A DNA stretch of 64,000 bases from Verrucomicrobiota bacterium (GTDB lineage Bacteria; Verrucomicrobiota; Verrucomicrobiia; Chthoniobacterales; UBA10450), in assembly GCA_003218375.1 (NCBI GenBank), contig QHNH01000014.1, positions 1-64,000 on the forward strand. Direction: 5' to 3'. The notes beneath the pieces are model-generated. The model made no database searches, was not told where the DNA came from, and was given only the letters and a program-made list of their open reading frames with translations. Positions 11,553 through 20,559 of the stretch are shown piece after piece. Made by a program: the position numbers and the translations under genes. Each line of letters opens with the position of its first letter. The first letter of the stretch is position 1.

Positions 11553-12284
11553 ATGGCGACACCGATAGAATTAATTCCTGAGCTGCTCGAGGCCGGGGTC
11601 CATTTTGGTCACCAGACCAAGCGCTGGAACCCGAAGATGAAGCCGTTCATTTTCGAAAAGCGGAACCAGATTTACATCATCAATCTGGATGAAACGGCGA
11701 AGCAGCTTCAGCGTGCCACGGAATTTCTCCAGGAAGTGACGCGCCGCGGCGGGAAGATCCTGTTCGTCGGTTGCAAGAAACAGGCGCAGGAAGCTGTGAA
11801 GGAAGCGGCGACGGCTTGTGGACAATTTTATGTCAATCAGCGCTGGCTCGGCGGGACGCTGACGAATCTGGCCACGATTCGCAAGAGCATCGGCCGTTTG
11901 AAATATATCGAGCAGATCGAGGAGTCGCCCGATTACAAGAAGATGGGCAAGCAGGAGCTGGCGGCGTTGAATCGTGAAGCGGCGAAGCTGCGCCGGAACC
12001 TGGACGGCATTCTGGAAATGTCGGCGTTGCCTGATGTGATGGTTGTCATCGACACGACGCGCGAAAACAACGCGGTCCTCGAAGCGAGGCGACTTGGCAT
12101 TCCGACGGTGGCGATCGTGGACACGAACGCCGACCCTGAAATCATCGACTACCCAATCGCGGGCAACGACGACGCGATCCGCGCGATCCGCGTGATGTTG
12201 CAGAAGCTGGTGGATGCGATTGTGTCGGCCGGCGCCGACGCGCGCGCGCGCGAGCAGGTGGAGATGGCGGGAGTCTCCGCGTAG
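11553..12284 (+). CDS. rpsB: 30S ribosomal protein S2
   Basis: LLEAGVHFGHQTKRWNPKMKPFIF; RWLGGTLTN; followed by tsf. Confidence 0.97.
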   Translation: MATPIELIPELLEAGVHFGHQTKRWNPKMKPFIFEKRNQIYIINLDETAKQLQRATEFLQEVTRRGGKILFVGCKKQAQEAVKEAATACGQFYVNQRWLGGTLTNLATIRKSIGRLKYIEQIEESPDYKKMGKQELAALNREAAKLRRNLDGILEMSALPDVMVVIDTTRENNAVLEARRLGIPTVAIVDTNADPEIIDYPIAGNDDAIRAIRVMLQKLVDAIVSAGADARAREQVEMAGVSA

Positions 12285-12291
12285 CGGAGAC
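12273..12291. repeat. Hairpin GTCTCCGC-GTA-GCGGAGAC spanning the rpsB stop codon
   Basis: 8-bp perfect stem; TAG stop at 12282-12284. Confidence 0.75.
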
Positions 12292-12292
12292 G

Positions 12293-12377
12293 GTTGAGGG
12301 GTTGAGCAGTTGAGAGGTTGAGAAGACCTTCGCGCTCGGTATCCTCTCAACCGCTCAACTTCTCAACCATTCAACCG
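12293..12377. repeat. Inverted octamer array: four direct TTGAGnnG units, then four inverted units
   Basis: TTGAGGGG TTGAGCAG TTGAGAGG TTGAGAAG ... CTCTCAAC CGCTCAAC TTCTCAAC CATTCAAC. Confidence 0.85.
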
Positions 12378-12382
12378 TTTTC

Positions 12383-13012
12383 ATGGACCCGAAACTCGTT
12401 AAACAACTCAGAGAAAAGACCAACGCCGGCATCATGGATTGCAAGCGGGCGCTGGCCGAAACCGGTGGCGACCTGGAGAAGGCGGAGGCCGTGCTGCGCA
12501 CGAAGGGAATCGCCGGCGCCAGCAAGAAGGCTTCGCGGGCGACGAAGGAAGGAATCGTCGCTTCCTACATTCATCTGCAGGGGAAGGTCGGCGTTCTCGT
12601 CGAGGTAAATTGCGAGACCGATTTCGTGGCGAAGAACGAGAAGTTTCGCGAGTTCGTGAAAGACATCACGCTTCACATCGCGGCCGCGCATCCGCTCTAC
12701 GTGAATCGCGAGGAAGTCCCGGCGCAGCTCATCGAATCCGAGCGCGCGATTTATGAAGCGCAGGTGAAAGGGAAACCGGCGAACGTCATTTCCAAGATCG
12801 TCGAGGGCAAGCTGGACAAATTCTACAGCACGGTTTGCCTGACGGAGCAGGGGTTCATCAAGAATCCGGACCAGACCGTGAAGGAATTGGTGGCCACGAA
12901 GATCGCGGAGCTGGGCGAGAATATCGTGATCCGGCGTTTCACGCGGTATTTGGTCGGGGAACCACTCAGTTCAGAAATCCCGGCGCCGGTTCAAGAAGCG
13001 GAAGCGGCGTAG
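12383..13012 (+). CDS. tsf: Elongation factor Ts
   Basis: LVKQLREKTNAGIMDCKRALAETGGDLEKA; VEVNCETDFVAKNEKF. Confidence 0.97.
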   Translation: MDPKLVKQLREKTNAGIMDCKRALAETGGDLEKAEAVLRTKGIAGASKKASRATKEGIVASYIHLQGKVGVLVEVNCETDFVAKNEKFREFVKDITLHIAAAHPLYVNREEVPAQLIESERAIYEAQVKGKPANVISKIVEGKLDKFYSTVCLTEQGFIKNPDQTVKELVATKIAELGENIVIRRFTRYLVGEPLSSEIPAPVQEAEAA

Positions 13013-13016
13013 AGCA

Positions 13017-13104
13017 TCGGAGGGACGTGCTTCTGCACGTCTGTCGCGCTGTTTGGCGCGGCGCCGATCCGAGAAGTCGGACGTGCAAAAGCACGTCCTT
13101 CCGA
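13017..13104. repeat. Family B bipartite palindrome (TCGGAGGGACG...CGTCCTTCCGA)
   Basis: TCGGAGGGACGTGCTTCTGCACGTC ... GGACGTGCAAAAGCACGTCCTTCCGA, 4 nt after the tsf stop. Confidence 0.87.
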
Positions 13105-13177
13105 GGAAAACATTGCGCGCCGAGCGCACGATCCACCTCGCGTGAAAAGCAATTTGAGCGGATAGATACAAAGCGCG

Positions 13178-14881
13178 ATGGGATTAGCGGAATACAAGAA
13201 AAAGCGAAACTTCAAGGTGACGGCCGAGCCGAGCGGCAAGCCGTTGCCGAAGCTGGTGAAGGGCTCGTGTCGCTTCGTGATTCAGAAACACGATGCCAGC
13301 CGGCTCCATTACGATTTCCGGCTGGAGATGGATGGCGTTCTAAAATCGTGGGCGGTACCGAAAGGGCTGCCCTGGGAAAAGGGCGAAAAGCATCTGGCCG
13401 TGGAAGTGGAAGACCATCCCGTCGAATACGCGACCTTCGAGGGCATCATCCCGCAGGGGCAATACGGCGGAGGCACGGTGATGGTATGGGACCGCGGTCA
13501 GTACCATGTTTACGGCGAAGACCCGGCGAAGGCGTTGCGCGATGGCCGGCTCCATCTGGTGCTGGTTGGCGAGAAAGCGAAAGGTGAATGGGCGTTGATC
13601 CGGACGCGAATGGATGGGGGAAAAACGCAATGGTTGCTCCTGAAGAGTGGAACGAGCGTCCGGCCGATCTCGAAAAAGCGCGACGATCAATCGGTCAAGA
13701 CCGGGCGAACGATGGCGCAAATCGCGGCGCATAAAGACGCCGAGTGGCAATCGAATCGCAAAGAGGACAAAAAGCCTACGTTGAAGTCGCGAATAAAAGC
13801 GGCGCTTAAAAAAAAAGACGAAAGCGCAAAGGAAAGTGAAGCAAAGAGCGGCGGCGGCACCGCGCGCTCGTTAGCGAAAAAGGCGCTAGCGAAATTACCG
13901 GCGGCGAAAGCACGGTTCGTCGATCCGATGAAGCCGCGGCTGCTGGATACGCCGCCGACGAGTGGCGATTGGAGTTACGAGCTGAAGTTCGATGGCATTC
14001 GCGCCTGCGCCATCAAGAACGGCAATAAAGTCAGCCTGATCTCGCGCAATGGGAACGAGCTCCGCGCGCGTTACCCGGATGTTGCGGACGCGATGAAGAA
14101 TCTGCCGGTCGATGAATGTGTGATCGACGGCGAGGTGGTCGCGCTCGATGAGGAAGGGCGCTCGTCGTTCCAGTTGCTCCAGGGCCTGGAGATGGAGGGC
14201 CGCAATTCGCCGATCTGCTTCTACGTTTTCGATCTGCTTCAGGTCAGCGGCAGGAATGTTATGCGGCTGCCGCTGACCGCACGCAAACAATTACTGGCGC
14301 AGATTTGCGACGGAGTCCCTGATCCGATTCGCTACTCCGGCGAGATCGGCGGCGACGCGCAGGTGTTACTGGCCGAAGTGCAACGGCGCGGGCTGGAGGG
14401 ATTGATCGGCAAGATGCGCGATTCCGTTTATGAGCCGGGCCGGCGAAGCGGCGCCTGGATAAAACTCAAGTGCGTCAACGAACAGGAATTTGTCATCGGC
14501 GGGTTCACCCCGCCGCAAGGCGCGCGGCAGCATTTCGGCGCGGTCCTCGTAGGCTATTATAAAAAGAAAAAGTTCCTCTTCGCCGGCAAAGTCGGGACCG
14601 GATTCAATACGAAGTCGCTCGCTTCCTTGCACAAGAAATTCAAAAGCGAGAAGCGAGACGATTGTCCGTTCGCGGATCTGCCTTCGAAACAGGATGGCCA
14701 ATGGGTGCAGGGAATCACGCCATCGATCATGCGAAAGATCACCTGGGTGAATCCCGTGTTTGTTTGCCAGGTGAAATTCGCGGAGTGGACGCGCGACGGA
14801 AAGTTGCGGCAGCCGGTTTTCCTGGGACTGCGCGAGGACAAAAAGGCGACCCAAGTCCTGCGCGAATCGCCCTCGGCCTGA
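13178..14881 (+). CDS. ligD: ATP-dependent DNA ligase with N-terminal 3'-phosphoesterase domain (LigD-like, no polymerase domain)
   Basis: FVIQKHDASRLHYDFRLEMDGVLKSWAVPKG (PE domain) and ligase motif YELKFDGIRA, joined by a Lys-rich linker. Confidence 0.88.
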   Translation: MGLAEYKKKRNFKVTAEPSGKPLPKLVKGSCRFVIQKHDASRLHYDFRLEMDGVLKSWAVPKGLPWEKGEKHLAVEVEDHPVEYATFEGIIPQGQYGGGTVMVWDRGQYHVYGEDPAKALRDGRLHLVLVGEKAKGEWALIRTRMDGGKTQWLLLKSGTSVRPISKKRDDQSVKTGRTMAQIAAHKDAEWQSNRKEDKKPTLKSRIKAALKKKDESAKESEAKSGGGTARSLAKKALAKLPAAKARFVDPMKPRLLDTPPTSGDWSYELKFDGIRACAIKNGNKVSLISRNGNELRARYPDVADAMKNLPVDECVIDGEVVALDEEGRSSFQLLQGLEMEGRNSPICFYVFDLLQVSGRNVMRLPLTARKQLLAQICDGVPDPIRYSGEIGGDAQVLLAEVQRRGLEGLIGKMRDSVYEPGRRSGAWIKLKCVNEQEFVIGGFTPPQGARQHFGAVLVGYYKKKKFLFAGKVGTGFNTKSLASLHKKFKSEKRDDCPFADLPSKQDGQWVQGITPSIMRKITWVNPVFVCQVKFAEWTRDGKLRQPVFLGLREDKKATQVLRESPSA

Positions 14882-14941
14882 GGTCAGGCCGGCTCCAAGG
14901 ATTGGACTTGTCGAGCGCGGCGGTGCTCCTGATATTGCGGC

Positions 14942-15178
14942 ATGAAGGTCAAAGTCGTCGTGACGCCGAAGGCCGCGGTGCTCGATCCTCAAGGAGCGGC
15001 AGTGCGCGACGCGATGCAGCATCTCGGGATGCCGGAGGTGCATTCGGTGCGAATCGGGAAATATCTCGAGATCGAAGTTGATGATAAGACGCCGAACCTG
15101 GATTCGCGGCTCAACGATCTTTGCCGCGATCTGCTTTCAAATCCGGTGATCGAAGACTACGAGGTCGTAAAGAGTTGA
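14942..15178 (+). CDS. purS: Phosphoribosylformylglycinamidine synthase subunit PurS
   Basis: 78 aa, MKVKVVVTPKAAVLDPQGAAVRDAMQHLG; adjacent to purQ. Confidence 0.92.
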   Translation: MKVKVVVTPKAAVLDPQGAAVRDAMQHLGMPEVHSVRIGKYLEIEVDDKTPNLDSRLNDLCRDLLSNPVIEDYEVVKS

Positions 15179-15206
15179 GAGGTTGAGGGGTTGAGAAGTT
15201 GAGAGG
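15172..15206. repeat. Direct octamer array TTGAGAGG TTGAGGGG TTGAGAAG TTGAGAGG
   Basis: Begins at and overlaps the purS TGA stop (15176-15178). Confidence 0.75.
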
Positions 15207-15221
15207 AGAAGAGGCTGACCA

Positions 15222-15932
15222 ATGAAATTCGCGGTGATCCAGTTTCCGGGATCGAATTGCGACCAGGATTGCCTGGCGGCGTTGAGTGGGATGGCCGGCG
15301 TGAAAGCAGAGTACGTCTGGCACAAGAAGACCTCACTGACCGGATACGACGCCATTGTTTTGCCCGGCGGATTTGCCTTTGGCGATTACCTTCGTTGCGG
15401 AGCGATCGCGCGGTTCTCGCCGATCATGGCGAGCGTGGTGGAAGAAGCGCGAAGCGGGAAGCTGGTCATCGGCACTTGCAATGGTTTCCAGGTTTTGTGT
15501 GAGATTGGGCTGTTGCCCGGCGCGCTGGTCCGGAACCGCGCTCTTCATTTCATCTGCGAGTTGGTGACAACGCGGGTCGAGGTTGCGGATTCCGCGTTCA
15601 CGCACGGTTGTCCGCAGGGATCGCTGCTCCGATTGCCGATCGCGCACGGCGAGGGCTGCTACTTTGCCGACGAAGCCACGTTGCGGGAATTAAACGAGCG
15701 CCGGCAAATCATTCTGCGTTACGCGACCGCCGACGGCCGAATCGATGCATCAGCAAACCCAAACGGTTCGGTGGAAAACATCGCCGGTATCTGCAACCGT
15801 GAAGGGAACGTTTTCGGGTTAATGCCGCATCCCGATCGGGCGTGCGAAGAGCGGCTCGGGAGTGCCGATGGGTTGAATATTTTTCAATCGATGATCGAAA
15901 CCATCGAAGCGACTCGCTCGCGCGCTGCGTAA
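15222..15932 (+). CDS. purQ: Phosphoribosylformylglycinamidine synthase subunit PurQ
   Basis: FPGSNCDQDC, GTCNGFQVLCE, GLMPHPDRA glutamine amidotransferase motifs. Confidence 0.95.
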   Translation: MKFAVIQFPGSNCDQDCLAALSGMAGVKAEYVWHKKTSLTGYDAIVLPGGFAFGDYLRCGAIARFSPIMASVVEEARSGKLVIGTCNGFQVLCEIGLLPGALVRNRALHFICELVTTRVEVADSAFTHGCPQGSLLRLPIAHGEGCYFADEATLRELNERRQIILRYATADGRIDASANPNGSVENIAGICNREGNVFGLMPHPDRACEERLGSADGLNIFQSMIETIEATRSRAA

Positions 15933-16003
15933 CGCCAAGCGAACAACCGCCGGACGACGTTCGTCCGCGCCGTGCCGAGTGGATGTCTGAAAACGCGGTA
16001 AAA

Positions 16004-16031
16004 TTTACACAAGTGTAAACGGAATTTACAC
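16004..16031. promoter_or_regulatory. Candidate operator: palindrome TTTACAC-AA-GTGTAAA plus a third TTTACAC half-site 21 bp downstream
   Basis: Perfect inverted repeat 16004-16019 and TTTACAC 16025-16031, upstream of the 16117 CDS. Confidence 0.6.
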
Positions 16032-16116
16032 AATTTAGGCCGCTCAGAAGCGCTTCCCTAGGAGAGAGTTGCCGGGCATATCCATTGCTCAAATTCGTGG
16101 CACAAACCTAACTCCT

Positions 16117-16593
16117 ATGTTGCTACAAAAAACCCTGCACATGAATCAGTCGCTCGATGAGTGCAAATCACGCCTCGCGAGCATCCAATCCTATCGGCGG
16201 CAGTTCGTGATGGTAACCAAGGCCACGGTCACTTCCTCAAAGACCGTGGATTTCAGTTTCAGGGGACCGCTCGGGTTCGAAGCGCGCACGGTCCTGTTGT
16301 CGGTCGAGAGCGATTCGCCCGACCAGTTCGCGTTTGAATCGACCGGCGGAAACCTGGACGTGATGGGACTGGTCGAATTCACCGAGATCAGGCCGAGCTG
16401 CACGGAGGTGACGCTCGCCCTTCATTACGAGATCAAGAACAAACTTTTCGCCTGGCTCGACCGGCGATTTTATTTTGTGGATGCCTTCGTGACCTCGGAG
16501 TTGCGAAGCATTCGCGCCCATTTCGAAGGGATCGCGGCGCCCGTCGTGGAGCGCACGCCGGTGCTTTCGATGTTTGAGACGGCAACGGCATAG
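16117..16593 (+). CDS. SRPBCC/START-like hypothetical protein
   Basis: ATG at 16117, MLLQKTLHMNQSLDECKSRLASIQSYRR...; alternating strand pattern and C-terminal helix; fold assignment is tentative. Confidence 0.6.
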   Translation: MLLQKTLHMNQSLDECKSRLASIQSYRRQFVMVTKATVTSSKTVDFSFRGPLGFEARTVLLSVESDSPDQFAFESTGGNLDVMGLVEFTEIRPSCTEVTLALHYEIKNKLFAWLDRRFYFVDAFVTSELRSIRAHFEGIAAPVVERTPVLSMFETATA

Positions 16594-16659
16594 AGGGACT
16601 GCTGTCTCGAGCGAAGAGCACGAATTCGGGGGACTTCGTGCTCTTCTGTTTTGTACGGA

Positions 16660-17826
16660 TCAGGCGATCCGGACGGCGTGAGTTTTATCGAGGCGAAGAA
16701 CCTGGCCGCGCTCGAGCGCGATCACGGCTTTCGGATCGCGGAGCTTCTCGCCGTTGAGCTGAATGCTGCCTTGTTCGATCAAGCGACGGGCGTCGGCGCG
16801 TGATTTTGTTTTCGAGAATGCGTTGGCATAAGCAGAGACCACGATCGAGACAAGATCGGTGTTTTCCGCCCGGAACTCCGGCAGCTCAGCATCAGCTAGC
16901 CGTTTTTCGCTGAAGCGCGCGTTCCATTCTTCCAGGGTTTTCTCCGCCACCGCCCGCGAGTGATACGTTTCCACGATTGCTGAAGCCAGATGCTTCTTCG
17001 CCTCGAGCGGATGCGCGGCCGCATCCAGTGGTTGACCCAGGAGTAACGGATAATAGCGCCCCATTAATTCGTCCGAGATGCTCATCAGTTTGCCGAACAT
17101 TTCCGAGGCTGGTTCCGTGAGGCCGACATAATTCCCGAGGCTCTTGCTCATTTTCATTGAGCCGTCGAGGCCCTCCAAAATCGGCAGGACGAGCACGACC
17201 TGCTGCGGCTGGCCTTCCTGTTTCTGGAGATCGCGGCCGACGAGATTGTTGAAGAGCTGATCGGTCCCGCCCAGTTCCACGTCCGCCTTTACCATCACCG
17301 AATCCCAGCCTTGCATGATCGGATACTGAATTTCGTGCGCATGAATCGGCTGCGCCTGATCGATCCGATTCCGGAAATCCTCGCGCTGAAGCATCTGCTG
17401 CAACGTCACCATGCTGTTGAGCTGGATCACATCCTCGAAGCCCATCTTGGAAAACCAATCGCCGTTGGCGACCAGTTTCGTTCGCGCCGGATCGAGGACT
17501 TTGAACGCCTGGGCGCGATACGTCTCCGCGTTCGCTGCCACTTGTTCGCGTGAAAGTTGAGGGCGAGTGGCGGAGCGACCGCTCGGATCGCCGATCATTG
17601 AAGTGAAATCGCCGATGATCAGGATGGCCTCATGCCCGAGATCCTGGAACTGGCGCAGCTTCCGCAGAATGATCGCGTGACCGAGATGGAGGTCCGGGCT
17701 CGTCGGATCGACGCCGAGTTTCACCCGGAGCGGGCGTCCCAGCGCGAGTTTTGCCCGCAGTTCAGCTTCGCTGATGATCTGGGCCGCGCCCCGCTTGAGT
17801 AGGGAAAGGGCTTCGTCCGGTTGCAT
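16660..17826 (-). CDS. tyrS: Tyrosyl-tRNA synthetase
   Basis: VKLGVDPTSPDLHLGHAIILRKL, KMSKSLGNYVGL, C-terminal S4-like domain. Confidence 0.95.
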   Translation of the reverse strand: MQPDEALSLLKRGAAQIISEAELRAKLALGRPLRVKLGVDPTSPDLHLGHAIILRKLRQFQDLGHEAILIIGDFTSMIGDPSGRSATRPQLSREQVAANAETYRAQAFKVLDPARTKLVANGDWFSKMGFEDVIQLNSMVTLQQMLQREDFRNRIDQAQPIHAHEIQYPIMQGWDSVMVKADVELGGTDQLFNNLVGRDLQKQEGQPQQVVLVLPILEGLDGSMKMSKSLGNYVGLTEPASEMFGKLMSISDELMGRYYPLLLGQPLDAAAHPLEAKKHLASAIVETYHSRAVAEKTLEEWNARFSEKRLADAELPEFRAENTDLVSIVVSAYANAFSKTKSRADARRLIEQGSIQLNGEKLRDPKAVIALERGQVLRLDKTHAVRIA

Positions 17827-17855
17827 GGTCCGCGCTCGAATCTTGTAGCCGGATG

Positions 17856-18374
17856 CTACTTACTCTTGTTCAACAATTCGCGCACCTGTTCGATCGTGAG
17901 CGGCTTGTTCTGGGCCGAGAGCGCTTTTTGGCTTTTGCCTTGATCCAGAAACGGGCGACTGCCGGCGTATTCGCGGATGGGCGTAGTCCTCGTCGTCGTG
18001 CTCTCGGGCGCCACCCGGGTACCCGCGGCCGCGGCTGGGATTGCGATCATCGTGTCGTTGTTTTTCAACTGTGAGCGCGAGGAAATGTTCGCGATCGAAT
18101 CTCCCGCGCGAAAATGGCGCGCGGCAAATTGACGTGGAGTGAATACACGTTCCTCCGGCAGAGTTTTCAAGACGGGCTTCTTGGGCGAATAAAAACTGCG
18201 GGTGGGAACGCTTTTATCGAGGTAAGCGGCCCGTGTGTTTGTGAACTTCTTATTCTGCGCGGAATTCGCCAGGGCCGTGTTCGGTTTCAGAATCCGGTCG
18301 ATCAACTTGCGCTCCTGATCCTGCGCCCAGGAGGTGGTGACGCCGATGAATAGAATTCCGATAACGACGATCAT
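17856..18374 (-). CDS. Secreted hypothetical protein
   Basis: Internal start MIVVIGILFIGVTTSWAQ gives a signal peptide; the upstream extension runs into a repeat element. Confidence 0.6.
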   Translation of the reverse strand: MIVVIGILFIGVTTSWAQDQERKLIDRILKPNTALANSAQNKKFTNTRAAYLDKSVPTRSFYSPKKPVLKTLPEERVFTPRQFAARHFRAGDSIANISSRSQLKNNDTMIAIPAAAAGTRVAPESTTTRTTPIREYAGSRPFLDQGKSQKALSAQNKPLTIEQVRELLNKSK

Positions 18375-18471
18375 CCGCACGTCTGCGAACGTGCCGAACT
18401 CGACGCGCCGTTGTAAAGAGAATTGTCCGCGCGTTGAGCGATCGGATGTCGCCGCTTCCGTCATTTGCTCT

Positions 18472-18688
18472 AGCGCCAAAGGCGCGATGTTCAGTGATTA
18501 GCCTGGGGCAACGCCCCAGATATTCGCGTAACGCCAAACCCCAGCGCTGAAAGCGCGATTCAACTCGACTGTGATGGTCTTGAGAGTGAACCGGACATTG
18601 AAGCGCGCTTTCAGCGCTTGTTCATTTTCCGATCCAGAAGTCCTGGGGCGATGCCCCAGGCTTCGGATGAAGGTGCGCCTTTGGCGCT
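18472..18688. repeat. Nested inverted repeat: three hairpin pairs mirrored around a centre
   Basis: AGCGCCAAAGGCGC ... GCCTGGGGCAACGCCCCAG ... CAGCGCTGAAAGCGCG ... CGCGCTTTCAGCGCTT ... CTGGGGCGATGCCCCAGGC ... GCGCCTTTGGCGCT. Confidence 0.9.
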
Positions 18689-18740
18689 CAAGCGATTCAG
18701 GGCCTACGACGCCCGAAATTGTAAGAGGCCGGCGCGACGA

Positions 18741-19388
18741 TCAACGCCCGAGGGCTGCCTGGAGCACACTCGCTTTCGGCGGCGAGGCGACGCTCCCGCT
18801 GAGAATATCGCCCGCGCTGACACCGCGCCCGTAGTAACGCGCGTTCGCCGTTTTTTGCGTGGCGATGACTGTGCCTTCGAGCGACGCGCCCGCGAAAAGG
18901 CCCTTCGTTCGGCTGTAGGTATAAATCGCAGCGGTCGGCGTGACCGCGGCCTCCGCTTCACGACCCACTGGGCCCGCCGCCACGCTGGCGTCCGCGCCCA
19001 AGGTAAGATTCCCATCACGCGAAAACGCGCGCACTGCTCGGTTCGTGTTCAAAATGAAAACGAACTCGGTGATTTGCGCGCCGATCTGCGGGCCCCAGCC
19101 CGCGCCGCCCGTGCCGATGAAGGACGGGCCGGACCAGCCGTTGCCCGTGCGGGCAACTACGATTCCCTGGCCGCCTTTGCCGCTGAGGCCAAAGCCCACT
19201 TTGACAACGGTGAGAATCGCGAGCCCCTTGGCGTTGCGCATCACGCTCCGCGGAATCCCTCTTTCCGGCATCCGCTTGAATTGGCGGAGGATCGAGGCCG
19301 ATTGATTGACGACTTCCTGTTCCGTGGCGGCGGTCGCCGCGGCGAACGGGAGCAGACAAATGACGAGCAGTGCGCAGATCGTTTTCAT
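18741..19388 (-). CDS. SYLF (YSC84-like) domain secreted protein
   Basis: Signal peptide then AKGLAILTVVKVGFGLSGKGGQGIVVAR...GPQIGAQITEFVFILN...GLFAGASLEGTVI. Confidence 0.85.
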   Translation of the reverse strand: MKTICALLVICLLPFAAATAATEQEVVNQSASILRQFKRMPERGIPRSVMRNAKGLAILTVVKVGFGLSGKGGQGIVVARTGNGWSGPSFIGTGGAGWGPQIGAQITEFVFILNTNRAVRAFSRDGNLTLGADASVAAGPVGREAEAAVTPTAAIYTYSRTKGLFAGASLEGTVIATQKTANARYYGRGVSAGDILSGSVASPPKASVLQAALGR

Positions 19389-19459
19389 GGTTACAATTAC
19401 TTCGCCTGATCGAAGGACAATGGCCGTATCACCGCGGTTGCTAATCGTTAGGCCTTCGC

Positions 19460-19948
19460 ATGAACAACCTGATTGACCAGCCGACCGACGACTCTTTCAT
19501 GAACGAGGCGTTGCGCCTGGCGCAAAAGGCATTCGCGCAGGAGGAGGTCCCAGTCGGCGCCGTGGTCGTGCGCGGGGGCAGGATCATCGCCCGCGCCTTC
19601 AACCAGGTGGAGATGCTCAAGGACGCCACCGCGCACGCGGAAATGCTCGCGATCACTCAGGCGGAAGCGGCGGTGGGCGACTGGCGCCTGAACGATTGTG
19701 ACCTTTACGTCACCAAGGAACCCTGCGCGATGTGCGCCGGCGCCCTGGTCCACGTTCGGATGCGCCGCGTCATTTTCGGTTGCGCCGATCCGCGCAGCGG
19801 TGCCGCCGGCGGCATCATGAATTTGTTGCAAATGCCTTCGCTCAATCACCACTGCGAAATTACTTCCGGCGTTCTGATGCAGGAATGCGCGGGGCTTCTC
19901 CAAAGCTTTTTCCGGGCGCGCCGGCGCGCCGACGTTCCCGATGCTTGA
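19460..19948 (+). CDS. tadA: tRNA adenosine(34)/nucleoside deaminase
   Basis: HAEMLAI and PCAMCAGA zinc/catalytic motifs. Confidence 0.88.
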   Translation: MNNLIDQPTDDSFMNEALRLAQKAFAQEEVPVGAVVVRGGRIIARAFNQVEMLKDATAHAEMLAITQAEAAVGDWRLNDCDLYVTKEPCAMCAGALVHVRMRRVIFGCADPRSGAAGGIMNLLQMPSLNHHCEITSGVLMQECAGLLQSFFRARRRADVPDA

Positions 19949-20492
19949 AGCGCGAACCATTCCACCCGAATCTCTTGCCACGGAGAGACTGCTCTTGCGC
20001 AAACCGCGTGCGCAAGACGCGGCGCCGATCTTCATCACTTATGCGCAGGATCCGGAAGTCGTCCGTTACCTCACGTTTCTTCCGCACCGCGATTTGCACG
20101 ACACGGTCGAAGTCGTCGAGCGGTTTCTGGAAAGCTGGCGGGACGGGAAATCGTATTGCTGGCTGATCTTTCGACGTGACGATGAACAACTGATCGGCGC
20201 CATCTCCGCGCGGGAGGATCAGGGGATCAATCTCGGTTATCTTTTGGCCCGTCCTTTTTGGGGACAAGGTTTCATGAGCGAAGCGCTGGGCGCGATCGTC
20301 GGATGGGCCTTCTCAGTCCCTTCCCTATTCCGGGTCTGGGCGGTTTGCGATCTGGAAAACGACGCTTCGGCGCGGCTCCTCGAGAGGAACGGTTTCCATC
20401 AGGAGGGTATTCTGAGGAATTGGTCGCTCCATCCGAATGTTTCCGATACTCCACGCGACTGCTACTGCTACGCGAAGACCCGCGGCGCCTGA
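19941..20492 (+). CDS. GNAT-family (RimJ/RimL-type) N-acetyltransferase
   Basis: TERLLLRKPRAQDAAPIF...INLGYLLARPFWGQGFMSEALGAIVGWAF. Confidence 0.88.
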   Translation: MLEARTIPPESLATERLLLRKPRAQDAAPIFITYAQDPEVVRYLTFLPHRDLHDTVEVVERFLESWRDGKSYCWLIFRRDDEQLIGAISAREDQGINLGYLLARPFWGQGFMSEALGAIVGWAFSVPSLFRVWAVCDLENDASARLLERNGFHQEGILRNWSLHPNVSDTPRDCYCYAKTRGA

Positions 20493-20559
20493 CCGCAATT
20501 CGGACTCGCTCCTCCCCGCGACCCGTGATTAACTTTCCGGGTCGAATCCTAACGTAACC

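Noticed and set aside
12293-12377. Octamer arrays as a possible CRISPR
   Set aside because: Units are 8 nt with no spacers, no 25-40 nt repeats and no cas genes nearby.
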